Source of the DNA: DATDUP01 sp035290345
GTDB lineage: Bacteria; Patescibacteriota; Patescibacteriia; Magasanikbacterales; UBA922
Assembly (NCBI GenBank): GCA_035290345.1
Contig: DATDUP010000010.1
Location: 1-48,508, forward strand
DNA: 48,508 nucleotides
Reading direction: 5' to 3'
Shown: piece after piece, positions 30,747-40,052 of the stretch
How the letters are laid out: each line of letters opens with the position of its first letter
Position numbering within the stretch: the first letter of the stretch is position 1
Position numbers and translations under genes: made by a program
Notes under the pieces: model-generated
The model's database searches: none
Told to the model about the DNA's origin: nothing
What the model saw: the letters and a program-made list of their open reading frames with translations, nothing else

Positions 30747-33700
30747 TTATTCGTAGCTTTGCACCCGGCCCTCGCCAACAATTTTTTCTAGCTCTTCCAG
30801 GACTTTTGAATTCCAATCAATCCGGGCCTGGGAGCGGATAGTTTGATTGGCCACACGAATCAAAACTGTGTATTCTCCAGGATGAGCGACGAATAGTTCT
30901 TTTAATTTGTCTGCCTGCCGAATTAAGTCTTCCTTGTTAGTGGTAATCGCCACGCATTTTTCGTGCAAAGCAGGAGCAAAATCTTTTACGGACAAACCAT
31001 AGGAAAAACGATTGGCAATGGCCTGGGCATTTTCTGGACTGATCACCAAGGCTTTTTCGACAAAGATCTTGTTGTCCCCTTCGTCTTTCGGCGTTTTTCC
31101 TTGAACACAGAGCACGGCTCCTTCTTTCCAAACTACCGCAGTTTCTTCATAGGTGCGCGGGAAAACCATCAACTCAATTGATCCCGTAGTGTCTTGAATG
31201 GTGACAAACAACATCACACCGCCTTTTTTAGTGATCTTTTTTTTCAAACTATCCACAACACCGCCCACGACCACCCAAGAATTCCGAGCCATGCCTTCTA
31301 CCGCCGTAATAGCAGTAAGAGACTGTTTCAACTCTTCTTGGTATTGTTGAAAAGGATGGAGGGTGAGATACAAACCCAAAAGATTTTTTTCCCAATTCAT
31401 CTTTTGTTCTTTGGTCATCGCCGGGGCTGGATCCAACCGCACTTTTGCATCCAAGGCAATACTGGTACCAGAGAACAAAGAATTCTGGGCTGTATTTTTT
31501 TCCTTCAACTGCCGTAGATAGCGTAACAAATTCTCGCTATTAGCCAAAAGTTGGCCACGCTCCAGACTAAAACAATCCAAAGCTCCAGCTTGAATCAAAC
31601 TTTCCAATGATTTTTTATTCAAATCCTTGTCATCCACTCGTTCCAAAAAATTTTCCAAAGACAAATATTTTCCGTTTTTCTTTCGTTCGGCATAAATAAC
31701 ATCGCAGATATGTTCGCCGACATTTTTGATGGCATTCAAACCAAAACGAATCACTCCAGGCTCCCCAGGCTTAGAAACCATAGCAAAACTGCGAAAGGAT
31801 TCGTTGACATCGGGCGGTAAAACTTTGATACCCATCCGCCGACATTCGGCGACAATTGGCGCCACCTTTTCCGCATCTCCGGCCTCGGCTTGCAGAATAG
31901 CGGTCATATATTGGACTGGATAGTGAGCCTTCAAATACGCGGTCTGATAGGCCACAATCCCGTAAGAAGCCGCATGGGCCTTGTTGAACCCGTAGGCGGC
32001 AAAAGGTTCAATCATCTCCCAGAGACGATGAATCTTGGTTTCTGGTAATTTTCCAATATCGCGGCAACCGTCAAAAAACTTCTTTTTCTGCTTTTCCATT
32101 TCTTCAGGAATTTTTTTACCAATAGCTTTCCGGAATTTATCCGCTTCTTTCCAATCATAGCCAGCTAGTTCAATCGCCGTTAGAAGCACGTCATCCTGAT
32201 ATACCAAGAGGCCAAAAGAGGCTTCTAGATACTTCTTCATGCGCTCATCAAGGTATTCCACGGTTTCTGGATTGTGTTTGCGCCGAATGTATTCAGGAAT
32301 GGAATCCATCGGCCCTGGGCGATATAGGGCCACCATAGCCATGATATCGTTGATATGGGATGGCTGCAGTTCTTTCAGCCATCTGGTCATGCCCGAACCG
32401 CCCAATTGGAACGTCCCCATGGTCTCGCCTCGAGCCAACATGGCAAAAGTGTCGGCATCATCCAGAGGCAATGAATAGATATCAATTTTTTCCCCAGTCG
32501 TCTTTTCTACAAACTCCACGGCTTTTCCTAAAATCGACAAGTTGCGAATACCCAAAAAATCATACTTCAATACCCCGGCCGTTTCCACTGACTTCATTTC
32601 ATATTGGGTGGTAATCCGCCCGCCTCCAACTTCATGTTGGACCGGAGTAAAAACAGTCAGAGGTTCGGGGGCAATGACGACGCCAGCAGCGTGTACCGAA
32701 GTATGACGGGCACAACCCTCTACTTTCTGCGCTAAATCCAAAAGTCTTTTGACTTCCGCGTTATGCTGATAAAGTTTTTTCAAATCCGGTTCCTCCTTCA
32801 AAGCACGATCAATGGTCATGGGAAAACCCTGGGAACCCATGGGAATCAACTTGGCCACTTGATCACAAAAACTATAAGAATATCCTAATGCCCGCCCGAC
32901 ATCGCGTACACTAGCTCGAGCGGCCATGGTTCCAAAAGTAATAATCTGGGCCACCCGATCCTCCCCATATTTCTGGGTGACATAGGCAATCATTTCATCT
33001 CTCCGGTCATCGGCGAAATCCGTATCAATATCCGGCGGTGAGGGCCGAAAAGGATTCAAAAAGCGCTCAAACGGCAATTGAAAGCGAATCGGATCAACTG
33101 TCGTAATCCCGTTGATATATGAAACTATAGAACCAGCGGCTGAACCACGAGTCGTTTCTACGATTCCATGTTGTTTGGCATAGTGCACATAGTCAGCGAC
33201 ACACAAGAAATATGGGGCATACCCCTTACTACTGATAATTTCCAGTTCGTATTTTATTCTGTTTTGTATTTCCTCGGTCATTGTTGGGTAATAACGAGGA
33301 AGATTCTCCCAAGTGTTCTTTTCCAAAACCGAGGCAGCGGTTTCCCCGGCTGGCAAATCCACCGGAGCAAAATGCCAATTGTTTAAAGGAATGTCCAATT
33401 GCACGCGGTCCGCAATTTTTTGGGTATTCGCTACCGCTTCAGCTACATGACGGAATCGAGACAAGATATCCTTACCTGAATTTAGAGAACGATCTACCTG
33501 GCGATAGTCCTCGCGATTCGGCTGATCTACTTTCCACGCCTCACGAATACAAGTTAAAATATCCTGGGCTTCCGCATCTTCTGAATTAAGGTAATGGACA
33601 TCTCGCGTTACCACACACTCCAAACCTAATTCTTTGGCCAACTGAATCAATTTCGTGTTCACTTGAATTTGTCCGGGAAGAGCGGGATGATCCTGGAGTT

Positions 33701-34223
33701 CAAAATAATAATGATCTGAGCCCAAAGCTTCTTTATATTCATGGGCCAATGATCGGGCTTCGTCTTCTTTTCCCGCTAACAACAACTGAGGTATTTGGCC
33801 ATGAATACCTCCAGATAAAACAATGACCCCATCTTTGTGGGCAAACAAAATATCTTTGTCTAAACGAGGTTTACCATTGAAAAAACCCTGTAAATGGCCC
33901 AAGGAAGTCAATTGAAGGAGATGGCGATAGCCAGTATAATTTTCCGCCAACAAAGTCAACTGGTACAGTTCGCGGTCCAATAATGGATCCTTGTCCGTCA
34001 ATCTCCGGGGAGCAACATAAGCCTCAAAACCAATAATCGGCTTTATCTCCTCTGCCAGACAGGCCTGATAAAATTCAATCGCCCCATACATGGAACCAGA
34101 ATCTGTCAAAGCGATAGCCGAAAAACCGCGCTCTTTAGCCACGCGGACCAGTTTCTTTACCTTGGTGAGTCCATCCAACAAAGAATAGTGGGAATGGACA
34201 TGGAGATGGACAAAATCGCTCAT
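30747..34223 (-). CDS. dnaE: DNA polymerase III alpha subunit
   Basis: A 1158-residue DnaE1-type polymerase. N-terminal PHP domain (VHLHVHSHYSLLDGLTKV, ALTDSGSMYGAIEFY), then the palm with PPDIDTDFADDRRDEMI carrying the catalytic aspartates, FLGIRNLSILGKA, ALYRPGPMDSIPEYIRRK, YGFNKAHAASYGIVAYQTAYLK, the tandem HhH region, and an OB fold (WVVVGGVVDSLKKKITKKGGVMLFVTIQD). It is the replicative polymerase. A GGGAGGT site lies about 12 bases before the ATG. It follows the small membrane protein gene after a hairpin. Confidence 0.97.
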   Translation of the reverse strand: MSDFVHLHVHSHYSLLDGLTKVKKLVRVAKERGFSAIALTDSGSMYGAIEFYQACLAEEIKPIIGFEAYVAPRRLTDKDPLLDRELYQLTLLAENYTGYRHLLQLTSLGHLQGFFNGKPRLDKDILFAHKDGVIVLSGGIHGQIPQLLLAGKEDEARSLAHEYKEALGSDHYYFELQDHPALPGQIQVNTKLIQLAKELGLECVVTRDVHYLNSEDAEAQDILTCIREAWKVDQPNREDYRQVDRSLNSGKDILSRFRHVAEAVANTQKIADRVQLDIPLNNWHFAPVDLPAGETAASVLEKNTWENLPRYYPTMTEEIQNRIKYELEIISSKGYAPYFLCVADYVHYAKQHGIVETTRGSAAGSIVSYINGITTVDPIRFQLPFERFLNPFRPSPPDIDTDFADDRRDEMIAYVTQKYGEDRVAQIITFGTMAARASVRDVGRALGYSYSFCDQVAKLIPMGSQGFPMTIDRALKEEPDLKKLYQHNAEVKRLLDLAQKVEGCARHTSVHAAGVVIAPEPLTVFTPVQHEVGGGRITTQYEMKSVETAGVLKYDFLGIRNLSILGKAVEFVEKTTGEKIDIYSLPLDDADTFAMLARGETMGTFQLGGSGMTRWLKELQPSHINDIMAMVALYRPGPMDSIPEYIRRKHNPETVEYLDERMKKYLEASFGLLVYQDDVLLTAIELAGYDWKEADKFRKAIGKKIPEEMEKQKKKFFDGCRDIGKLPETKIHRLWEMIEPFAAYGFNKAHAASYGIVAYQTAYLKAHYPVQYMTAILQAEAGDAEKVAPIVAECRRMGIKVLPPDVNESFRSFAMVSKPGEPGVIRFGLNAIKNVGEHICDVIYAERKKNGKYLSLENFLERVDDKDLNKKSLESLIQAGALDCFSLERGQLLANSENLLRYLRQLKEKNTAQNSLFSGTSIALDAKVRLDPAPAMTKEQKMNWEKNLLGLYLTLHPFQQYQEELKQSLTAITAVEGMARNSWVVVGGVVDSLKKKITKKGGVMLFVTIQDTTGSIELMVFPRTYEETAVVWKEGAVLCVQGKTPKDEGDNKIFVEKALVISPENAQAIANRFSYGLSVKDFAPALHEKCVAITTNKEDLIRQADKLKELFVAHPGEYTVLIRVANQTIRSQARIDWNSKVLEELEKIVGEGRVQSYE

Positions 34224-34286
34224 GGAACCGCCTTACCTCCCTTTATCAACCATATCTTACCGGAATTTACTTCCCCTGGCAAACAA

Positions 34287-34317
34287 ACGACCGGGATTTA
34301 CCCGGCCGTCTTTTTTT
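34287..34317 (-). terminator. Hairpin between the small membrane gene and dnaE
   Basis: On the minus strand ACGGCCGGG-TAAAT-CCCGGTCGT is followed by TTGTTTG. The plus face has a run of T7. It may end the gene at 34326. Confidence 0.6.
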
Positions 34318-34325
34318 AAACTTTT

Positions 34326-34655
34326 TTACTTTTCTCCGTTCTTTTTTTTCTTTTTCCCTTTTTCTTCTGTAGTCTCCAACTTGTCTACTAACTTGCTCAC
34401 CACGAATTTTTCAAACAGGTTCGCTACCATGCCGCTGACCAGACCCATATGGCCAGAAAGTGTGTCCACCTTATGCCGAATAAAACCCACCGCTTCCGTT
34501 ATCAATTCCAGCTTCTGGGACAAATTCTCCACAATACGGTTGGCATTCCGTAAAATACGAGCGGCTTGAAAAAGCAGCCAGCATAAAAAAACGGTTAGCC
34601 AAAGCGCGCAGAAGGACAGAACAATGTACAAAAGATCAGTGCTATTTTCAAACAT
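34326..34655 (-). CDS. Small membrane protein, DUF948-like
   Basis: A 109-residue protein with one N-terminal membrane helix (LLYIVLSFCALWLTVFLCWLLF), a helical middle predicted coiled coil (ANRIVENLSQKLELITEAVGFIRHKVDTL) and a lysine-rich C-terminus. This resembles DUF948-type envelope-stress proteins, but the match is only by architecture. It lies between pheT and dnaE on the minus strand with its own promoter (34710-34738). Confidence 0.7.
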   Translation of the reverse strand: MFENSTDLLYIVLSFCALWLTVFLCWLLFQAARILRNANRIVENLSQKLELITEAVGFIRHKVDTLSGHMGLVSGMVANLFEKFVVSKLVDKLETTEEKGKKKKKNGEK

Positions 34656-34709
34656 AATTCCCCCATTTCCGGTTTTGCCTTACCGGATTAAAAATTAACA
34701 GGCACAAAT

Positions 34710-34738
34710 ATTATACCACAGACCGCCGCCAGACCCAA
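34710..34738 (-). promoter_or_regulatory. Promoter of the small membrane gene
   Basis: TTGGGT (34738-34733), 17-base spacer, TATAAT (34715-34710) with TG one base before it (extended -10). Confidence 0.7.
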
Positions 34739-34741
34739 AAT

Positions 34742-37192
34742 TTATTCCCGGGTTTCCGCTTGAAATTTCTTTTCCAATCGCTGGCGTACCTGTTGGTGTA
34801 CCGTCACCACTTCTTCAGCAGACAAAGTTTTAATTTCAGAACGATAGGTGAGGTGAAAAGCCAGACTCTTTTTATTTTCCCCTATTTTTGAACCGACATA
34901 CACATCAAATAATTCCACGGCTTGCAACAACGGGCTGGTTTTAAGCATCTCCTGCACCAGAGCCTGCTGTTCAATCGTTTGCTCCACGACTACTGCCAAG
35001 TCCCGATTCACTGCCGGATACAAAGGCAGAGGACGATAATGCTTTTGTCCGGCCCAAACGGTCAATAATTCAGTTAAATCCAATTCCAAAAATGCGGTCC
35101 GGTTGAGTAGACCAAATTTTTCCTGAATCTCTGGATGAACCTCGGCGAGCACGCCGATGATTTTCCCTTTCACTGTAATTTCCGCAACCCGACCAGGATG
35201 GACAGCACTATTTTTTACAGCCACCACCTTCTTCAATTCCCAATTATCCGGGGCTTCTCCTAATAATCCACCCAAGGCCTCGGACAACAAGTAAAAGGGT
35301 TCAGCATATTTTCCACTCACCGCCAAACCCAAACGAATATTTTGACGTGGCAACAAACCATCGCTTTTTTCCATTTCCCGCTGACCAGCGAATTCTTTTT
35401 CAAAGACCCGGCCTACTTCAAAAAGTTTCAGCGTTTCGCCATAGGGCTGGTTATTCTCCAAATTCTCCAAAAGCCCCAACCACAGTTCCCGACGCAAGAA
35501 TGGCCGATCTTTGGCAATGGGGTTATCCAATTCCAAATATTCGTTTGTTGTTAATCCTGCTTTTTCTATCAAGCGCGGAGATAAGAAAGAATAATTAGAC
35601 ACTTCGGTAAAACCAAACTCCCAAGCTAATTTTTCTTTGAACAACCTCTCCCATCTCCGCTCTTCGTTGACTAAAGGCGGAGTGATCGCAAACTTAGGCA
35701 AACTGACCGGAATATTGCCATATCCATAGATTCGAGATATTTCCTCCACTAAATCTTCGGGGCGAGTAATATCCTTAGTCGCTCGCCACGTCGGCACGGT
35801 CACCGCCAACTCCCCTCTTTTTTCTTTTAAACAGAAACCCAAACTAGTTAAAATATCTTTTACTTTGGCCCGAGGAATTTCCATTCCAATTTTCTTCCGC
35901 AAAAATTCATCAGTCAAAATGATGGGCGAGGTAAAGAGATGAAAATCTTTTTCGTCAACAACCACACTCACCACTTTCGCCCCTGGACAAAGCTCTTTGG
36001 TCATCGCCACGGCTTTTTCCAGAGCGGCTTTGGTTAGATGAGGGTCAAGGCTTTTTTCAAACCGAGCGGAAGAATCAGTCCGAATGCCTAATTTCTGTGT
36101 GGTCTGTCGAATGTTAGCAGCCTGAAAATTGGCTGATTCAAAAATCACCGTCTGAGTCTCAACATTTATTCCGCTGTTTAATCCCCCCATAACTCCGGCC
36201 ACGGCCACAGCTTTCTCCTGATCCGCAATCACCAACATATCCTCAGTCAGTTTATGCTCTTTTTCATCTAAAGTCGTAAAGGTTTCCCCGGATTTGGCTC
36301 GCCGGGCCACAATCGTTTTTTCTTTTTCTGAACCAGACAAGAGACGGGCGTCAAAAGCATGGAGTGGCTGCCCTAAATCCATGAGGATATAATTGGTGAT
36401 ATCCACCAAATTGTTGATTGGCCGCAAGCCAACATTCAACAAACGCTGACGCAACCAAGCCGGCGACTCCTTAATTTTTATCCCCCCCACGGCCACAGCC
36501 ATGTAACGAGGACAGAGTTCTTGATCTTTTACTTCCACCCGCAAACGTAGACCCTGACCTGAAGTTATTTTGGCAGTGCGATATTCTTTCAATTTTCTCT
36601 TAGTCAACGCCGCCACCTCTCGCGCTAATCCATAATGGCCCCACAGGTCTGGCCGATGATTCATGGACTTGTTATCAATATCAAAAATAGCATCATTCAT
36701 TCCCAAGGCCTGAGCTAAAGGCGTGCCGACCGCTGCCTGGTAAGTGGATAAATCCAAAATTTCTTTTTCTTCACGAAGGGGAAACATCTCGCTCAAACCA
36801 ATTTCGGAAGATGCACAAATCATACCCTGCGATTCTACCCCGCGAATTTTGGCTGGTTCCAAAGTAATGGTTTCTCCTTCCCCGTGCCATTTGATCCGCG
36901 CCCCCACTTGCGCTAGGGCCACCTTCATCCCTGCCCGGACATTTGATCCACCGCAAACCACTTGTTTTTCTCCGGTACCATCGGCCACCAGACAGACCTG
37001 CAAACGATCCGCCCCGGGATGGGGGCTGACTTTTTTCACCAAACCCACGACAATGTTAGCCAGACTTTTTTCTTGAGAAAACAGACCATCTACTTCCACG
37101 GTACTCATCGTCAAACGTTCGGCTAATTCTTCCGGTGTCAACGAATCAGGAAGTTTGACATGATCTTTCAGCCAATTATATGAGACAAACAT
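34742..37192 (-). CDS. pheT: Phenylalanyl-tRNA synthetase beta chain
   Basis: An 816-residue beta subunit of full length. Start MFVSYNWLKDHVKLPDSLTP is typical; the open frame to 37258 overlaps pheS and is not family-like, so I start at 37192, two bases after the pheS stop codon. Domains: tRNA-binding OB fold (IVVGLVKKVSPHPGADRLQVC), B3/B4 editing (ARYMAVAVGGIKI onward), B5 (DEFLRKKIGMEIPRAKV), catalytic-like core (DLVEEISRIYGYGNIPV) and the FDX-ACB anticodon domain (YPAVNRDLAVVVEQTIEQ). With PheS it forms the alpha2beta2 enzyme. Confidence 0.97.
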   Translation of the reverse strand: MFVSYNWLKDHVKLPDSLTPEELAERLTMSTVEVDGLFSQEKSLANIVVGLVKKVSPHPGADRLQVCLVADGTGEKQVVCGGSNVRAGMKVALAQVGARIKWHGEGETITLEPAKIRGVESQGMICASSEIGLSEMFPLREEKEILDLSTYQAAVGTPLAQALGMNDAIFDIDNKSMNHRPDLWGHYGLAREVAALTKRKLKEYRTAKITSGQGLRLRVEVKDQELCPRYMAVAVGGIKIKESPAWLRQRLLNVGLRPINNLVDITNYILMDLGQPLHAFDARLLSGSEKEKTIVARRAKSGETFTTLDEKEHKLTEDMLVIADQEKAVAVAGVMGGLNSGINVETQTVIFESANFQAANIRQTTQKLGIRTDSSARFEKSLDPHLTKAALEKAVAMTKELCPGAKVVSVVVDEKDFHLFTSPIILTDEFLRKKIGMEIPRAKVKDILTSLGFCLKEKRGELAVTVPTWRATKDITRPEDLVEEISRIYGYGNIPVSLPKFAITPPLVNEERRWERLFKEKLAWEFGFTEVSNYSFLSPRLIEKAGLTTNEYLELDNPIAKDRPFLRRELWLGLLENLENNQPYGETLKLFEVGRVFEKEFAGQREMEKSDGLLPRQNIRLGLAVSGKYAEPFYLLSEALGGLLGEAPDNWELKKVVAVKNSAVHPGRVAEITVKGKIIGVLAEVHPEIQEKFGLLNRTAFLELDLTELLTVWAGQKHYRPLPLYPAVNRDLAVVVEQTIEQQALVQEMLKTSPLLQAVELFDVYVGSKIGENKKSLAFHLTYRSEIKTLSAEEVVTVHQQVRQRLEKKFQAETRE

Positions 37193-37196
37193 ATGA

Positions 37197-38228
37197 TTAG
37201 AATTGGTTAAGGAAACGAACATCGCTTCCCTGCAAATGCCGAATATCTTCAATGCCATATTTTTGCATGACTAAACGAGTCATCCCCAGGCCAAAGGCAA
37301 AACCCGACCACTCTTTTGGATCCAAACCGCCAAATTCCAAAACTTTGGGATGAACCAAACCACAAGGCAGAGTCTCAATCCAGCCATTGTGCTTGCAAGC
37401 GCCACAACCCTGACCGCCGCAAACCAAGCATTTCATATCTAATTCAAACCCCGGTTCCACAAAAGGAAAATACCCGGGCCGGAGCCGGACTTCCACTTCC
37501 CTTTTCAAGACACCTTGCAATAATTCTTTCATCACCCCGACTAGATGGGCCACGGAAATCTCGTGATCCACTACCAAGCCCTCCAGTTGATAAAAAGTAT
37601 GGTCATGACAAGCATCGGTTGCCTCATTGCGAAAACACCGGCCAGGGACAACAGCTCGCAACGGTGCCCCATATTTCAATAAAGCCCTTACTTGCATAGC
37701 CGAAGTCTGGGTGCGCATTACCCACTGTGGATGATCTTTAATGAAAAAAGTATCCTGAGAATCGCGCGCGGGATGTGTAGCCGAAATATTCAAAGCTTCA
37801 AAATTAAAAAACTCACTTTCCAATTCCGGACCATCCAAAACCATGAAACCCATAGAAGTAAACAAATCTTCCAAATCATTCTGAACCTGAGTATTGGGAT
37901 GGAGATGGCCCGACTGGTGGCGAGGCAAACGCGGCTGGGTAACATCAATCCCTTCTCTGTCGGCTAATTGCCCCCCGACCGTAGTCGCTAACTCCCGTTT
38001 CTTTTTGGCCAGCACTTCAGTCATTTCTTCTTTCAGCTCATTGGCCAACCGACCCATTTCTACTCGGGCTTCCGCCGAAAGTTCTTTTAATTTTTTTAAA
38101 GTCTCGGTCAATTCACCGGAACGCCGAGAAAAAAATCTCTGTTCCAGCTCTTCCAACTGGAGAGTATCCTTAATATCCTCCACGCCCTGATAAAAATCTT
38201 TTTTTATTTGCGCCAATCTATCCTTCAT
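37197..38228 (-). CDS. pheS: Phenylalanyl-tRNA synthetase alpha chain
   Basis: A 343-residue alpha subunit with an N-terminal coiled coil and class II core: HPLTQ-like HLHPNTQVQNDLEDLFTSMGF, EFFNFEALNISATHPARDSQDTFF, RTQTSAMQVRALL, PGRCFRNEATDACHDHTFYQLEGLVV (motif 2), and FAFGLGMTRLVMQKYGI (motif 3). A Cys-rich loop CLVCGGQGCGACKHNGWIE is seen in many PheS. It begins 13 bases after rseP on the same strand. No Shine-Dalgarno site. Confidence 0.97.
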   Translation of the reverse strand: MKDRLAQIKKDFYQGVEDIKDTLQLEELEQRFFSRRSGELTETLKKLKELSAEARVEMGRLANELKEEMTEVLAKKKRELATTVGGQLADREGIDVTQPRLPRHQSGHLHPNTQVQNDLEDLFTSMGFMVLDGPELESEFFNFEALNISATHPARDSQDTFFIKDHPQWVMRTQTSAMQVRALLKYGAPLRAVVPGRCFRNEATDACHDHTFYQLEGLVVDHEISVAHLVGVMKELLQGVLKREVEVRLRPGYFPFVEPGFELDMKCLVCGGQGCGACKHNGWIETLPCGLVHPKVLEFGGLDPKEWSGFAFGLGMTRLVMQKYGIEDIRHLQGSDVRFLNQF

Positions 38229-38241
38229 ATATTTATTTTAT

Positions 38242-39384
38242 TCATTTGATAAGGCCAAGAATGTCCCGTCCAGTGACCACCACAATCAAAGCTAACAAAA
38301 GAATATAACCAATAGCATGTGCGGCCTGTTCATATTTAACCGGCACCGGCCGACGTAGAACTTTTTCTAAAAAAACAAAAACTAAACGACCGCCGTCCAA
38401 AGCCGGAATAGGAAGAATGTTAATCGCGGCCAAACTCAAAGAAATCATGGCAGTGACGTTAATCAAATAATTCAAACCAAGTCGAGCACTGTCCCCCACC
38501 ATCACCGCAATACCAACTGGTCCGGAAACTTCAAAAGCTAATCCTTGCCCGAGGATGAGATTTTTAAGCAACAGGTAAAAAGCAATAAAAATATTAATCA
38601 AACCAATACCAGCAGCAGTGAAACCTTTGATAATTGCCCAATACCACGGATATTTAACCATGGCCGCATCTGCCAACATCACCCCCAGGCGCGGATAACT
38701 ATCGCCCGGTTTGATTAAAGCCGGAGTAATGTCCACAGTTTGTTCTTTTTCATCTTTGCTTATGGTCACGGCCACGGCCTGTCCTCCCGCCGCCTTTACT
38801 AACTCCACCATTTCGGCGGAACCAACAATGTCTTGACCATTGATCTTAGTCACCCGGTCACCATAACGGATCCCTGCTTTTTCGGCTGGCGAACCTGCTT
38901 CCACATGCTGGACCATGACCTGAGGTTCACCAATTACTTGCGCTCGCGGATCCTGGCCCAAAGATAAATCCGTTGGCAAACCAATCATAAAACCAACACT
39001 CAACAAAATCCCGGCCAAAATAATATTCATCAAGACACCGGCAACCAAAACCAACATTCTCTTTCCCGGCTTTTGAAAAGCAAAACTATCTGCATCGGTT
39101 TGGCCGCCACCTTCTTCACCCTTGATACGCACAAAACCTCCTAAAGGCAGTAAATTTAGAGAATACACTGTGGCAGGCAATTCCGTTGCTTTTTTGTTTT
39201 TTCCCCACACCCAAACCATTTTCTTTTTTTCTGGATCCTGATATACGCCAAAAAGCCGGGGCGGAAACCCAAAACCAAACTCAAAAATTCGCATTTTTGC
39301 CCAGCGGGCCGTTAAAAAATGCCCAAATTCATGCGCCAAAACCAAAACGGCCAAAACGGCGATGAATAACAATACTGTTTCCAT
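38242..39384 (-). CDS. rseP: RseP-type site-2 protease (M50)
   Basis: A 380-residue membrane zinc protease. HEFGHFLTARWAKMRIFEFGFGFPPRLFG (residues 18-46) has the HExxH motif and the usual glycine-rich tail; one PDZ domain (AGSPAEKAGIRYGDRVTKINGQDI, about 165-188); the third metal ligand is in NILPIPALDGGRLVFVF. It cleaves membrane segments of anti-sigma factors or signal peptides. First gene of the rseP-pheS-pheT run. Confidence 0.92.
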   Translation of the reverse strand: METVLLFIAVLAVLVLAHEFGHFLTARWAKMRIFEFGFGFPPRLFGVYQDPEKKKMVWVWGKNKKATELPATVYSLNLLPLGGFVRIKGEEGGGQTDADSFAFQKPGKRMLVLVAGVLMNIILAGILLSVGFMIGLPTDLSLGQDPRAQVIGEPQVMVQHVEAGSPAEKAGIRYGDRVTKINGQDIVGSAEMVELVKAAGGQAVAVTISKDEKEQTVDITPALIKPGDSYPRLGVMLADAAMVKYPWYWAIIKGFTAAGIGLINIFIAFYLLLKNLILGQGLAFEVSGPVGIAVMVGDSARLGLNYLINVTAMISLSLAAINILPIPALDGGRLVFVFLEKVLRRPVPVKYEQAAHAIGYILLLALIVVVTGRDILGLIK

Positions 39385-39484
39385 AATTGACCGGCCTTTC
39401 TCTTCAATGATACAATTAATAGGGAAATTATCTCATACCAAGAGATAAAATTCAACAGGAGGGAAAGACTCTTAACTTTTACCT

Positions 39485-40048
39485 ATGCCGGTTCTCTATA
39501 TCAGCCTAGCCGTAGTCGCAGCCATCGTCCTCTGGCTAGTCTTTGTCTATAACGGTCTGATCCGTTTGCGTAATCGCACCCAAGAAGCATGGAGTGATAT
39601 TGATGTCCAGTTAAAACGCCGTCATGATTTGATCCCCAACCTGGTCAACAGTGTCCGGGGCTATATGGAGCATGAAAGAAATCTGTTAGAAAATATCACT
39701 CGCGCTCGTTCTCAGGCCCTTTCTGCCCAAGAAGCTGGAAACAAGGAAGAATTAGGTAAGATTGAAAGTCAACTAGGAACGATGTTGGGAAAATTGCAAA
39801 TTGCGGTAGAAGCCTATCCTGATTTAAAGGCCAATCAAAACGTTTCCCAACTAATGGATGAACTTTCCGATACAGAAAATAAAATTCAAGCCGCTCGCCG
39901 TTTCTACAACACTCAGGTACGCGACTTCAATACCAAGATGGAAGTCTTCCCGACTAATCTAGTGGCCCAAAGTTTACATTTCACCAAATTTGCTTTCTTT
40001 GAGATCGCCGAAGCCAGTGAACGCGAAAACATAGAAGTAAAACTCTAA
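39485..40048 (+). CDS. lemA: LemA family membrane protein
   Basis: A 187-residue protein with an N-terminal membrane anchor (VLYISLAVVAAIVLWLVFVYN) and the LemA helical body: WSDIDVQLKRRHDLIPNLVNSVRGYMEHE, ITRARSQALSAQ, FYNTQVRDFNTKMEVFPTNLVAQ and FFEIAEASERENIEVKL. LemA is often paired with HtpX, as here (four bases apart). A GGAGG at 39458-39462 is about 20 bases from the ATG, too far for a usual site, and an in-frame TAA four codons before the ATG bars a longer start. A 7-bp hairpin (TTATCTC/GAGATAA) precedes that GGAGG. Confidence 0.93.
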   Translation: MPVLYISLAVVAAIVLWLVFVYNGLIRLRNRTQEAWSDIDVQLKRRHDLIPNLVNSVRGYMEHERNLLENITRARSQALSAQEAGNKEELGKIESQLGTMLGKLQIAVEAYPDLKANQNVSQLMDELSDTENKIQAARRFYNTQVRDFNTKMEVFPTNLVAQSLHFTKFAFFEIAEASERENIEVKL

Positions 40049-40052
40049 AAAC

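Noticed and set aside
37193..37258. Extended pheT start (22 extra codons)
   Set aside because: It overlaps pheS and does not match the family N-terminus.
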